Notes: a model not told the origin generated them from the sequence alone. Positions 42,339 to 52,063 are shown, counted from the first letter of the stretch. The stretch: DNA of 64,000 bases from Amarolinea sp964580725 (GCA_964580725.1 CAZOLV010000003.1:57767-121766), one strand, 5' to 3'. Program-made: numbers and translations.

Positions 42339-44285
42339 TCAGGTGGGATGATGGCGTTTGCGCATGGCGAGCGCCAGCGCCAGCAGGCCGGCCGCGCCGC
42401 ACAGCAGCAGCGCCGCCCCGCTGCCGCTCCAGCCGACGTTGGCGCCGCTCAGACGCACGGCGGTGGGAGCTTCGTAGGTGGCGCTCACCGGGCCGTGACG
42501 GGTCGTCTGGCCGCTGATGTCCATATCCTCCAGCCAGTAGTAGTAGGTGGTGTTGTTGACCAGGTTGGCGCTGTCCAGCCACTCGTAGCTGAAACCCTGC
42601 CCGCTGCCCGGCCCCTGCGAGGGGATCAGGCTGGCGTTGAGCTGCTGATCGGGCGCCGCAGGGTTCGTCCCGCGCCACAGGTTGAAGCCCAGGTTGTTCA
42701 GTTCGCTGACCGTTTCCCAACTCACGCGGATGGCCTCGCCCACCTGGGCCGCATCGAAGCTGGCCAGGGTCGCGGCCATGGGGGTCTGTTCGCCGCCGGT
42801 GAACGCTGAGAAGCTAGTCACCGTCCCCGACAGCTTGTTGGTCCCCGTATCAGCGGCGTTCAACAGCGTCCAGGCGCTGCCATTCCATTTGCCGGTGTAG
42901 ATACTCGACTCCGTACCGGTGATGTCGGCGTCAACATAGAAGAACGAGGCGTCACACGAGAAACTGCTGATACCCGATGTGGTCACAGTCCAGTAGCGCG
43001 TCACGAAATGGGTCGTACTCGTGTTGTTAGGATGTTTGGCATCCGTCAAACGTACGGCTGCATAGGCGCTGCTGAAGCTGCCGCTGCTGAAGTTCAGCGT
43101 CACCGGCGAATACTCGGCTGTACTGGTGTTGTCGCCGACCGGGAAGGTGAACGAACCTGTCCCGGTGAAGCCCCGACGAAACTCGCCTGAACCGGTGGCC
43201 ATGACCATGTTGGTCGCGCTAAAGGTCGAGCCGCCGGAGCCATCCTGAACCGAAGCGCCAGCGTCCACGATCAAATTGTTGCTGCCGAGCGTCACTAGCC
43301 CCCCCAGTTTTAGGCGGTTATTGACGGTGGTGGCCGCATTGAGCGAAACCCCGGTTGACGACGCATTGTTGACATAGAGATAAGCAAACGTCGTCGCGCC
43401 GTTGAGGGTCTGGCCGGAGGCGCCGTTGAACGTGACCTCACGGGAATTGTGGTTGAACGTACCGGTGCGCGTCCAGTTGCCGCCCACGGTCAAATCGCCG
43501 CCGCCGCCCGTCGAAAGGGTTAGTGTCCCGTCGGCAGTCACGTTGCCTAGAACGACCAGTGCGTGTGTCATTGATCCCATGGACAAAGCGCCGCCGCTGT
43601 CAATGGCCAGATTGCCCGCCATTTGACGCAGCGCGCTGCTTCCGTTGTGCAGATCAAGGGTGGTGCCATTACCGATTTGGACGTGGTTGGGGTACCCCGC
43701 GCCGCTGGTGGCGCTCCATTCCAGACCACGGCCATACGTGCCGCCCGAGTTATACTTGAGCGTGGAAGAACTGCCGTAGATGGGGGGATTGGTATTGACG
43801 TAACCGCCAGAGTTGATTGTCAGCGTGCCGTTGATAATCGCCGTGTTCGATCCACCCTTGAAATTCACGCCTGACGAAATGATGGCGTTGTTGAATGTCG
43901 TCGTGGATGAACCGTAAACGCCGCCACTCGCCGTAAATGAGTAAGTGCCTGTATCCCGGTTATAGGTGCCATTGTTGGTAAAATATCCAGCAGCGGCCGT
44001 TAAAGTTTTCGATCCGTTGTTGAAAGTCTTTGTCGAGTCAACAGTGACACCCCTAACCGTCGCATCAACATCCAGTGTGACATTGTGTTGAATGACTACG
44101 TCATCATCCGTTTGCAGTGCGCGCAATCCACCGGGGGTACTGCACCACCACGAGATTGAACTCCAATTCCCATCGCTTTGACTGTAGCAGTTACCAGAAG
44201 CATGTGCTGCTTGCGGAGCCAGCAACACGGCGGCCGCCATCAGCAGAACCGCGACGGCGCTCAGACGCATCACTTTGCTTTGCAT
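42339..44285 (-). CDS. Secreted beta-helix-like surface protein with the same C-terminal anchor module
   Basis: A 648-residue exported protein; ATG 44285 follows a strong GAGGAGG. Signal peptide: MRLSAVAVLLMAAAVLL then AHAS. Residues about 30-470 are Gly/Asn/Ser/Thr-rich short-period beta-strand repeats (ITGTLTINSGGYV-like, NVTADGTLTLSTGGGG, GGNWTRTGTFNHNSREVTF), the pattern of a right-handed beta-helix adhesin. A FnIII-like module (SWETVSELNNLGFNLWRG) and a hydrophobic C-terminus ending LALAMRKRHHPT follow. It shares the C-terminal module with the larger neighbour; a terminator separates the two, so they are likely transcribed separately. Confidence 0.83.
   Translation of the reverse strand: MQSKVMRLSAVAVLLMAAAVLLAPQAAHASGNCYSQSDGNWSSISWWCSTPGGLRALQTDDDVVIQHNVTLDVDATVRGVTVDSTKTFNNGSKTLTAAAGYFTNNGTYNRDTGTYSFTASGGVYGSSTTTFNNAIISSGVNFKGGSNTAIINGTLTINSGGYVNTNPPIYGSSSTLKYNSGGTYGRGLEWSATSGAGYPNHVQIGNGTTLDLHNGSSALRQMAGNLAIDSGGALSMGSMTHALVVLGNVTADGTLTLSTGGGGDLTVGGNWTRTGTFNHNSREVTFNGASGQTLNGATTFAYLYVNNASSTGVSLNAATTVNNRLKLGGLVTLGSNNLIVDAGASVQDGSGGSTFSATNMVMATGSGEFRRGFTGTGSFTFPVGDNTSTAEYSPVTLNFSSGSFSSAYAAVRLTDAKHPNNTSTTHFVTRYWTVTTSGISSFSCDASFFYVDADITGTESSIYTGKWNGSAWTLLNAADTGTNKLSGTVTSFSAFTGGEQTPMAATLASFDAAQVGEAIRVSWETVSELNNLGFNLWRGTNPAAPDQQLNASLIPSQGPGSGQGFSYEWLDSANLVNNTTYYYWLEDMDISGQTTRHGPVSATYEAPTAVRLSGANVGWSGSGAALLLCGAAGLLALALAMRKRHHPT
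42371..42565 (-). repeat. 195-bp exact duplicate (copy 2), C-terminal module
   Basis: Identical to 39021-39215. Beyond base 42565 the two genes stay similar (SELNNLGFNLWRG region) but no longer identical. Confidence 0.95.
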
Positions 44286-44645
44286 ACTTTCCTCCTCGAT
44301 ACGCCGGTACCCCCGGCCGGGTGTCAGATTGAAATGGTTGCCGTGAGGTGAGCTACTTGACCAGCAGGACCCAACGGCTCACGGCTGGTAGGGGGATTTC
44401 ACGATAGGTTTGGGATAGAGAAGTCCACCATGCGGCCATGCCTTGCTGCACAGCCAGGCGACCCGGCGAAGCCCGTCCCGCCTGCGGTTGGACGCTGCAC
44501 GCACCTGCAATCGGATCGAACTCTCTTGCTGTAGGGTCATTTTAACATGAAATTCAGGAAATCTGAAATCGTCTGGATCATGGGCGGGCGTTTGGGGCGC
44601 AAGGGGCGCCTTGCGAGCCGAACCTGACCCTGATCGGGCGAGCTA
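44286..44645. other. 360-bp intergenic region
   Basis: No gene seen. It holds the ribosome-binding site of the gene ending at 44285 and a GC-rich palindromic patch near 44306-44322. An AT-rich patch near 44540-44570 includes the dyad TTCAG-GAAAT-CTGAA (44553-44567), which could be part of a - strand promoter or operator; evidence is weak. Confidence 0.5.
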
Positions 44646-46196
44646 TCAGCGCAGCCGGTAGACGACGATCTCGTCGCCAGCCAGCGCGGTGGGCCGTTCG
44701 ATGCTGAAACGCTGCACCGGCGCCAGGTCGGGGTCTTGCGCCAGGGTGGGGAACCAGCTCGGAAAGATCACGACGTACTCTACCTGGCGGGCCAGCAGCC
44801 ATTCCTTCAGGCGCTGGCTGCGTGCGGGCGCCAGCCTGCCGGTTTGTGCCAATGTCGGGATGACCTCCGGCGACGCGAGGCCGATCAGATCGAAGATGCG
44901 ACGCTGTCCGACATAGGCCATCGCGCCGATGTCGTTGGCGGCGATCAATGCGGTGGGCGGGGTCTGTTCAGCAATCCAGCGGGCGGCGGCCACATCGCCC
45001 TCATAGATGCTGCGCAGATCGTTGCCAAACAGAGAACCGGTATAACGCAAATGGTTGACCTGTATGGCCAGCGCCAAAAGAACGAAGCCGAGCGCTGCCC
45101 AACGCAAATAGCGGCGCATGGGCGGCATGACCGCCGCTATTTCGTCCCAGAGCGCCAGCGCGCCTGCCGCCACGACGATGGTCAGTCCTGGCAAGATGTG
45201 CGCCGTGCGTCGAAAGGTGTGAAAACCGATGCTGCCCAGGTTGGTCAAGGCAGTCAACAGGCTGACGCCAACCACGAGCGCCAGCCAGAAGATCAGAAAG
45301 GCGCGTCGATGCGCCGGGCCTTTGTCCAACCGCACCAGCGCCAGCCCAGCCCCCATCAGCAACAGGGGGTTTTGTGAGTACGCCGCTTCGGCCAGATTGT
45401 ATAGGAAATGATCGGCCAGTGTCCACAGCCAGCGCAGCAAACCAGATGCGCCGCCGCCGTGCAACGCCGCTGTTTTAGCGTAATAGGTGGTGGGCAGCGG
45501 ATGGCCCCACAGGGCCATGTGAAAGAAGACGAAGCCGCCGACGCCAAGCGCAGCCAGACCCAGATGCCAACCCCAGCGCGTCGCCGGTAGCCCCCGGCGC
45601 TGCAGCCACAGAAAGGCCCAAAACAGCGGCAACAGCGCCCACAACTCCGGCCGCGCCCAGCCGGATAATGTCAACCAGGCGGTCGCCAGATAGGCCTGGG
45701 ACGGAATCGTGCGAGCGCGGACTGCGCTGCGCACGGCCAGCAGGATCAGCGTCACGAACAGGGCCGTCTCCATGCCAGAGAGCGCGCTGTAGACCAGCGC
45801 CGGCTGCGTCGCCGTCAGGAATCCGGCCAGCAGTGCGCCGCGGTCATCACCCAGGGCGTCACGCGCCAGGTTCAGGGTGAGATAGGTTGCCAACAAGAAG
45901 AACACACTGCCCATCACCTTGATCCAAACCGTCGGGTCGCCGGGGAGCCAGAAGAGCGGCGTGATCAACATGACCCAGAGCGGCGCAGTGGCCGCCGCGG
46001 TCGGCTCGCCCGGATTGAAGCTCCAACCGTGACCCGTCGCCACGTTGCGGGCAATTTGCGCATGGATCCAGCTATCGTCGAGCGGAAAACCGACATTGGC
46101 GGCGCTTTCGGCGCCGTAGCGTACATAGACGCCGACGGCCAGCGCAGCCGTCAACAGACAGACCGCAACCCCCGTGCGCCAAATTCTATTCGACAT
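44646..46196 (-). CDS. Polytopic GT39/PMT-like membrane protein
   Basis: A 516-residue protein; ATG 46196 follows AAGGGGGAAG. About eleven hydrophobic helices. The first extracytoplasmic loop has VGFPLDDSWIHAQIARNVAT, a DD motif where GT-C enzymes carry the catalytic Asp, followed by GHGWSFNPGEPTAAATAPLW, a pattern common in bacterial GT39-like proteins. The soluble C-terminal part (about 400-516) includes IAANDIGAMAYVGQRRIFDL, the extracytoplasmic domain seen in this group. It likely transfers a sugar from a lipid carrier to protein or glycan outside the membrane; the acceptor may be neighbouring secreted proteins (inference). Confidence 0.78.
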   Translation of the reverse strand: MSNRIWRTGVAVCLLTAALAVGVYVRYGAESAANVGFPLDDSWIHAQIARNVATGHGWSFNPGEPTAAATAPLWVMLITPLFWLPGDPTVWIKVMGSVFFLLATYLTLNLARDALGDDRGALLAGFLTATQPALVYSALSGMETALFVTLILLAVRSAVRARTIPSQAYLATAWLTLSGWARPELWALLPLFWAFLWLQRRGLPATRWGWHLGLAALGVGGFVFFHMALWGHPLPTTYYAKTAALHGGGASGLLRWLWTLADHFLYNLAEAAYSQNPLLLMGAGLALVRLDKGPAHRRAFLIFWLALVVGVSLLTALTNLGSIGFHTFRRTAHILPGLTIVVAAGALALWDEIAAVMPPMRRYLRWAALGFVLLALAIQVNHLRYTGSLFGNDLRSIYEGDVAAARWIAEQTPPTALIAANDIGAMAYVGQRRIFDLIGLASPEVIPTLAQTGRLAPARSQRLKEWLLARQVEYVVIFPSWFPTLAQDPDLAPVQRFSIERPTALAGDEIVVYRLR

Positions 46197-46247
46197 CTTC
46201 CCCCTTCCCCATGCAGCCTTCAGTGTTCAGCGTTCCTCATTCAGCAT

Positions 46248-48038
46248 TCACCGCGACCGTTGGCGCACGAGCAACATCCAAGAGCTGACACCGGGCAGCG
46301 GCTTCTGGTTGTAATCGCGCTGCAGGCGCGGTTGCCAGACGTCCAACTGACGCAGGGCATCGCCATGCGCTGGAACAGACCCGCTTGCCGGTTGCCAAAA
46401 TTCGGAACTCAGAATGACGGCGGATGGCGGCGCGGCGGTCAGTTCCGCCTGCAATCTGTGCGCCTCGGCGCCGGAGGTTCCAAGGCCGGTCAACACCAGA
46501 TCGAACGCGGTGCGGTTGGGACGCTCGCTGGCCAGGTACCAGCCGCCGCCCCATCCGAAGACGAAAATCGTCTCGTCTGGCGTCAGGCTGGTCCGTAGTT
46601 CGGCGAGGATCGTCTGCGCCTCGGCGGCGCGCCCGGCTTCCAGGCGAATCGGGCCGAGCGCAGTGTCAATCCAGGCGCGCGGTTGGTTGAAATAGGCGTC
46701 GCGGCTCAGCGCCTGACCTGCCAAATTGGCCAGTCCCAGGGCAATCAGCAGCGTCGCGGCCAGCGCACGACGACGTGGACGGGCGGGTAGGATCGTCATG
46801 ACGCCGGCGAACGTCTCCGTTTCGACCCACACATACCACAACACCGCCAACGCCGGTCCCAGGGCAAACCCGCTGCCATAGCCTGTCATGACGAAGCGCA
46901 GATTGGCCAGCGTTGCGTAAGCCCATAAACCCCACCAGGCGGGCGGCAACGGCTGGCGCCGCACTCGCCAGGCGACCCACAGTAGCAGGAAGAAGATCGG
47001 CCCCCAGGCCCCGGCGGCGATCCACGTCGGGATGGCCGCCGGCGTCCAGTGTAGCGTTGCCCAGGTGCCGCTGCGCAAGGCGAGCAGAAAGGTCTGGCCG
47101 TCTTCGGCCGCCAGGTCGGGCAACAGGGCGATCAGGCCGGCCAGCGCCGCGGCCCCGGCCAGCAGCATGAGCCGCCCGCGCTGCGCTGGCCGCCGCCGGG
47201 CGCAGAGACCGATCAGCAAAGTGGCCCACCAGGCGTATACTCCCACCAGCCACTGCCAGTCCGACAGTGAGCGGGGCATCGTGCCCCAAAGTGAACGCAG
47301 GCGTAGCTGGTCATACCCGGTGTAGCCGCGCCAGAAGGGCTGCCAGCCCGCCTGGTTCACCGTCCAGATGACGCCGAGCGCGCAGAGCAGGGCGAAGATG
47401 GCCAGAAAACGCCCCCAATCACCCCGGCCGGCGCGCCCAACCCACAGAACGACCCCCACTGCGCCAAACGCCGTCAGAGTCGCCTCCGGTTTGTTGAGCG
47501 CCGCCAGGCTGCATGCGCCCGCCGCCAACGCCAGCCAGCCGGTGCGACGCGTCGTTTGCCAGCGCAAGATGGCTGCCAGGGTCAGCAGCCCGCTCACAGA
47601 ACCCCAGGCGATGGCCTGGGTGTAGATGTAGAAGTGCAGGCGCAACAGATCGCCGCCGATGTAGGCGCCCGCCAGGGCGGCAAAGACGGTCAGCGCCAGG
47701 CTGATCAATGGCGAGAGCAGGGAGCGCAGGCAGACAAAGGTGAGAAGGATGCTGGCAAGGGCCAGGAGAGCATTCGATGCCGTGACAATGGCGGCGTCGG
47801 CGTCGAACCAGCGCAGCAGCAGGGCCTGCACGTAGGCCGGCCACGGCCCATACGCCCAGGCCACGTCGCGGTATAGCGTTTCGCCTTGCGCCAGCCGATG
47901 GGCAACCTGCAGATACCAGCCTTGATCGGCAAAAAACGATGGAAAGTAGCGCCAGCCATCGGCCGTCTGCCGGCCCCAGGCGGCCAGCATGACGACCCAA
48001 CCGCAGGCCAGCAACAGACGGCGGCGGACGATGTGCAT
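46248..48038 (-). CDS. Polytopic GT39/ArnT-like membrane protein
   Basis: A 596-residue protein. ATG 48038 is chosen because AGGAG sits 7 bases upstream; a TTG at 48056 overlaps the preceding gene stop. It has about eleven hydrophobic helices. Loop 1 (FFADQGWYLQVAHRLAQGET) with YRDVAWAYGPWPAYVQALLL is the GT-C loop pattern, with Asp in place. The C-terminal soluble part has DETIFVFGWGGGWYLASERP, typical of GT39-like proteins. It starts 14 bases after the stop of the C25 peptidase gene and ends about 50 bases before the next GT39-like gene, so the three may be one operon. Confidence 0.78.
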   Translation of the reverse strand: MHIVRRRLLLACGWVVMLAAWGRQTADGWRYFPSFFADQGWYLQVAHRLAQGETLYRDVAWAYGPWPAYVQALLLRWFDADAAIVTASNALLALASILLTFVCLRSLLSPLISLALTVFAALAGAYIGGDLLRLHFYIYTQAIAWGSVSGLLTLAAILRWQTTRRTGWLALAAGACSLAALNKPEATLTAFGAVGVVLWVGRAGRGDWGRFLAIFALLCALGVIWTVNQAGWQPFWRGYTGYDQLRLRSLWGTMPRSLSDWQWLVGVYAWWATLLIGLCARRRPAQRGRLMLLAGAAALAGLIALLPDLAAEDGQTFLLALRSGTWATLHWTPAAIPTWIAAGAWGPIFFLLLWVAWRVRRQPLPPAWWGLWAYATLANLRFVMTGYGSGFALGPALAVLWYVWVETETFAGVMTILPARPRRRALAATLLIALGLANLAGQALSRDAYFNQPRAWIDTALGPIRLEAGRAAEAQTILAELRTSLTPDETIFVFGWGGGWYLASERPNRTAFDLVLTGLGTSGAEAHRLQAELTAAPPSAVILSSEFWQPASGSVPAHGDALRQLDVWQPRLQRDYNQKPLPGVSSWMLLVRQRSR

Positions 48039-48052
48039 GCAGTGGCTCCTGT

Positions 48053-51000
48053 TCAACCGGCGGGGGCGGCTCGCCAGCGGCTGGCGACCAGCATGATATC
48101 CAGAATCCCGATGACGCCGTCGGCATCCAGGTCATAGTGTGGATCGTACCAGGGATCGCCGGGCAGAGCGCCGAAGCGGAGGGCAACCGACTGGACATCA
48201 ATGATGTTGACCACGCCGTCGCAGTTGACATCGGGTACGGCCAGGTTGACCGCGGCCGTGCGGCCCAGGGTGTTGCCCCAGGCATCGGTCAGATCGGCGG
48301 GCAGGCTGATGGCCCCGCACGCGCTGAGGGTGGAGGAGATGACGCTGCTGAACGAGACGGTGACCGGGCTGGCGGGCGCGACCGGTCCCTGCCAACGCAC
48401 CTGGCGGCTGGCGTCATCGTAGAGCAGCGCGGGCGCGGTGGCGGTCAGCCAGAGCGGCGCGGCCAGGCTGGCGGGCAGCGTGGCGGTGAGCCAGGTTTGC
48501 GGGGAGGTCATGTTGCCGGCGTTGCTGATGACCAGGGTGAATGTCACGGCCTGGCCGGGCGCGGCCCAGGCGCGGTCGGCCGTCAGGCTGGAGGGCGCCA
48601 GGTCGGCCGCGGCTTGCAGTGCGCTGGTCAACGTCAGGGTGACGGTGGGCGCCATGCGGCTGCTCAGTTGCAGGGGGATGGTGATGGGGTAACTGCCCGG
48701 GGTGATGGCGGTCGTGGCGGTCAGCACGGCGGCGACAGATTGGCTGGCGCCGGGCGCCAGATCGGCCAGCGTCCAGACGATCTGCCCATTGCTCACCACG
48801 CCGCCGTTGGCGCTGGCCGATGTCAGCAGCAACGAGGGGAAGGCGGCGACGACGTTGGGCTGCGTGAGGGTGAAGATGCTGCTGTTGGTCACGGTGGCGG
48901 TGGCGGTCAGGCTATTGCCGGGTTGAATGAGCGGGGCGCTGATGTGGACGCTGGATGTGGAGAGGTCACCCTCCGGCAGATGCAGAACCAGGGCGGGATC
49001 GCCAAAGAAGGTGGTCGTTTCGAGGACGTCGGTGATACCGGTGCTGGAGAAGAGATACACTTTCATGGCCGAATTGGCCACGCCGGCTTGGGCGATGCGA
49101 TCCGTAAAGAGGGCTTTGTGCAGACCGCGCGCCATGACCTGCAAGGGGGGGGCGGTGTGCAAACCGGTGGCAGAGATGTCAGCGATCGCACCTTTGGCCG
49201 GCGTCTTGGCCAGGGTTTCGCCCAGCGAATGGAGGGGCAGTGTCCCCGCCGGGTTGTTGACAAGGACGAAATAACCGGTCCAACAACCCCATTCGGCGAT
49301 CAATGGCAGGTCGGTGCGCAGGGGAAGAATCGGCTCATTGGCGACGCGCAGGATCACATCGGCCGAAACGCGGCCCCAACGATATTGGGAGCCATGCCCG
49401 AAATACTGAGTATAAAACTCGCCGTTGCCGAGCGCGCCGAGCAGCGCTGCATTGGCTGTTGCGCCGTCCGGGTAGGCGTAGCTTTGAGCGCCGATGTAGA
49501 TGCGTTGTGGCGTCATCTCGGCGGAGAGCCAGGTGATGATGTCGTTCGAGATGGTGTGAAAGTCGCCGGCGCCGGCCGGATCGGGCTGACGGTCTGCCGT
49601 GTAGGTTGCCTGACTCTGCCAAAGGCCGCCGGGCGTGGCTGCATAGGCGAGCGTTTTGCTGACGATGTCCTGCGCCTCGGCAAAGGTGTTGACAGGCAAG
49701 CGCCCGATGTGCATGTCGGGCAGAACATCGCCCGGAGGGCCGTCCACGGTGACCAGCGCATGATCTGTCACCGTTTCGATGATGAACGGGTCTACCGGCG
49801 CCATGTAGGGCGGGATTGGATTGGGCAGATTGTAACCGGTGTCGTTACGAAAATCGTACTGACCGTCTCCCAACAAGACGACATAGGATGGCGCGGGCTG
49901 TTGCCAGAAGAAGTAGGCGTGATACAGAAAATCGTACAGCGCCTGCGGTTCGCGATGACCGCCCGCAAACTGGTCGAAGATGTTTTGCACGTCAACGCTG
50001 GCGACGCGCAGGCCCTGGGTCTGTCGTTGGGCCAACAGGGGTTGTGCCGCCGGCAGGAGATCAGCCGGGCCAATCAGGAGCCAATCGGCGCCGAGGCTGG
50101 CACTGCGTAGGTCGGGCGAGTTGACCAGGATCAGACTGTCTGGGACGGTCAGTGCGCTGGTTTCAACCAGGAAAAGATGCGACGACTCGACTTCGAAGCG
50201 AACCTGCGACGCGGCGTTGTCGGTCGTGATGTCGAGGCCGGTCAGGCGCACCGGTTGCAGGGGATTGCTGACATCGTAGGCCAGGACATCGGTGGAACCG
50301 AAGCCGGCAACCTGGTGCGTATTCAGGCCGGGCGCCGGCTCTTGGACGTCGAGACGCCCGGCGGCGGCCTGCAGGTTGGCCACATAGCGAATCGAGTACC
50401 AGTCCTGGACGACGTAATATGCGACGGCGCCCGGTATTTGCGCCAGCGAGCCTTGTACGGTGAGCACGTTCGTCGTTGTGATCAGGGTCGTGGCCGGCAG
50501 ACTGGCGGTGGCGGTGTAGATGACGCGCCCATCCCAGGAGTATGAGCCGAGCGGTTGTCCGTTCAACCACATGCCAACCCAACTGTCGGGATTGGCGGAT
50601 TGTGGATCGCCGCCGCCAAAACGCCCGCTGACTTGCACGCCGGGAACGCCAGCGGCGTCTGCGGTGACGAAGTTGTGCGTTTTGGTGTCAACGGGCAGAC
50701 CGGGACGCGGATAGATCTCGTCGGCGTAGAACCAGTGATCGTCATTTTTGGTCAACCCAAGCATCGTCGAACGATACTCCTGATTCTGTTCGAGGCTTAG
50801 GGTGCGCGTGTAGACGGTGATTTCAGGCGTTGTCCCCGAAGGAGTTGCGTTGTGGGTGGTCATGCGCAGGCCGTTCGAACCTCCCCAACGCAGCCAGTAG
50901 GTCGCTGTGCGCATGTAGCGCGATCTCTGCGCCGCGGCGTAGAAGCGCACTTCATCTTCCGGGTCGAAATGTCCGTCGTCTGCGCCGGTGACTTCGATGG

Positions 51001-51904
51001 CCAGTTCCTGTTCGCGCCATAGAACACGCAATGTCGCCGGATCGAGCGTGGCGACGGGTGCGCCCGCAGCGGCCAATGCTGTGTAAGTCAGCCGCACGAT
51101 GCCCGATCCGCTCACGGTCATGCGCAGTCCGCCGCCCCAGGGTGTGATGGGCGCTGGAAGATCGGGCGCTCTTTCGCGCCATGATTGAGCCAGATCCCAG
51201 TTGAGCACGGCGCCTGCCAGGATCGGCTCGAAGGCTGGTTCGGAGAATTGTTCGGCTGGCGATGGGAGCGCCGGATTGGAGAAAACGATACTGACTGTGA
51301 TGTCGCGACAAAAGCGCACGCGATTTGCGGCAGGAACCACTTGCCAGGGAAAGAGATGTACGGCGACCAGTCTCCAGCCGCGCATCGTCTGCGGCGTAGC
51401 GAGGGCGGCGATCTCTATCGGGTAGTTGACGCGCTGGTCGTAAATCTGTGGGTCTTCTCTGTGCGTCACGGTCCAGCGCGGTCCATCCTGCGCAAGGCGA
51501 GCGAAGCTGTCTGGCCCGTTCATCTCGAGGTCAGTCTGAGGCGCCGGCGCAATGCGCCAACTGCCGGCCATGGTCTGGCAGGTGCTGTTCAGTACCGTTG
51601 CTGTGGCTGTGGCGCCTGGAGGCAGGGCGAGCAGGGCGTCGAAGTACGGCAGCGCCGGCGCTCCTGGAATTTGGAGATACAATGCGCCTGGAAATTGCAA
51701 ACGAGCATAGGCGGGGTTGTCTGGCAAGGCGACAGGCAAGATGTCAGGCGCCTGCACGCGCAGCACGATGTGCTGGCGGTCGCTGACGACGACCTGGATC
51801 ACCTCATCGGTTGGCGAATCGGCCTGGACGACCGTCGCCGAACCAAGCCCACAGAGGCCCAGGAACAAGATACCGATCAGTCTCCACACGGCCTTGCGAA
51901 TCAT
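48053..51904 (-). CDS. Secreted C25 (gingipain-like) cysteine peptidase with C-terminal dockerin
   Basis: A 1283-residue exported protease; ATG 51904 follows a near-perfect AGGAGGTGA. Signal peptide: LIGILFLGLCGLGSATVVQA. Residues about 35-600 are an N-terminal/propeptide region of the C25 type. The catalytic domain (about 608-985) has YVVLLGDGQYDFR, then DMHIGRLPV, catalytic His in QYFGHGSQYRWG (about 835) and catalytic Cys in AEWGCWTGYF (about 873). DUF11-like beta domains (about 1000-1215) follow. The end is a dockerin type I pair (DVNCDGVVNIIDVQSVALRF; DLDADGVIGILDIMLVASRW), which would bind a cohesin-bearing surface protein. It lies directly downstream of a peptide/kinase/PqqD operon, separated by a terminator. 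Confidence 0.88.
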   Translation of the reverse strand: MIRKAVWRLIGILFLGLCGLGSATVVQADSPTDEVIQVVVSDRQHIVLRVQAPDILPVALPDNPAYARLQFPGALYLQIPGAPALPYFDALLALPPGATATATVLNSTCQTMAGSWRIAPAPQTDLEMNGPDSFARLAQDGPRWTVTHREDPQIYDQRVNYPIEIAALATPQTMRGWRLVAVHLFPWQVVPAANRVRFCRDITVSIVFSNPALPSPAEQFSEPAFEPILAGAVLNWDLAQSWRERAPDLPAPITPWGGGLRMTVSGSGIVRLTYTALAAAGAPVATLDPATLRVLWREQELAIEVTGADDGHFDPEDEVRFYAAAQRSRYMRTATYWLRWGGSNGLRMTTHNATPSGTTPEITVYTRTLSLEQNQEYRSTMLGLTKNDDHWFYADEIYPRPGLPVDTKTHNFVTADAAGVPGVQVSGRFGGGDPQSANPDSWVGMWLNGQPLGSYSWDGRVIYTATASLPATTLITTTNVLTVQGSLAQIPGAVAYYVVQDWYSIRYVANLQAAAGRLDVQEPAPGLNTHQVAGFGSTDVLAYDVSNPLQPVRLTGLDITTDNAASQVRFEVESSHLFLVETSALTVPDSLILVNSPDLRSASLGADWLLIGPADLLPAAQPLLAQRQTQGLRVASVDVQNIFDQFAGGHREPQALYDFLYHAYFFWQQPAPSYVVLLGDGQYDFRNDTGYNLPNPIPPYMAPVDPFIIETVTDHALVTVDGPPGDVLPDMHIGRLPVNTFAEAQDIVSKTLAYAATPGGLWQSQATYTADRQPDPAGAGDFHTISNDIITWLSAEMTPQRIYIGAQSYAYPDGATANAALLGALGNGEFYTQYFGHGSQYRWGRVSADVILRVANEPILPLRTDLPLIAEWGCWTGYFVLVNNPAGTLPLHSLGETLAKTPAKGAIADISATGLHTAPPLQVMARGLHKALFTDRIAQAGVANSAMKVYLFSSTGITDVLETTTFFGDPALVLHLPEGDLSTSSVHISAPLIQPGNSLTATATVTNSSIFTLTQPNVVAAFPSLLLTSASANGGVVSNGQIVWTLADLAPGASQSVAAVLTATTAITPGSYPITIPLQLSSRMAPTVTLTLTSALQAAADLAPSSLTADRAWAAPGQAVTFTLVISNAGNMTSPQTWLTATLPASLAAPLWLTATAPALLYDDASRQVRWQGPVAPASPVTVSFSSVISSTLSACGAISLPADLTDAWGNTLGRTAAVNLAVPDVNCDGVVNIIDVQSVALRFGALPGDPWYDPHYDLDADGVIGILDIMLVASRWRAAPAG

Positions 51905-51939
51905 GTGTCACCTCCTAATAAGCCAGGCGCCAGAACGGC

Positions 51940-52007
51940 AAAAAAACAAGCGCCAGCAAACCACCTGTCCCCATGTCATCTGGGGCCAAGCCGTCGCTGG
52001 CGCTTGT
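51940..52007 (-). terminator. Rho-independent terminator of the peptide operon
   Basis: Perfect 12-bp stem (ACAAGCGCCAGC at 51946-51957 with GCTGGCGCTTGT at 51996-52007), an inner hairpin CCCCA/TGGGG in the loop, and on the - strand a run of seven Ts after the stem. It ends 57 bases past the peptide stop codon. Confidence 0.85.
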
Positions 52008-52063
52008 TCAAGAGCGAACACGCGGTCTTTTTACAATCGCCGCTGGCCGCGACTCACATTGGT

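Noticed and set aside
42153..42809. 218-codon + strand frame across the end of the beta-helix protein gene, resembling one at 38767-39270
   Set aside because: The resemblance comes from the 195-bp duplicated module read on the wrong strand.
48137..50110. 657-codon open frame on the + strand opposite the C25 peptidase
   Set aside because: It is a shadow of the peptidase gene: Gly/Arg/Gln-rich, no domain, while the opposite strand has catalytic motifs, a signal peptide and a ribosome-binding site.
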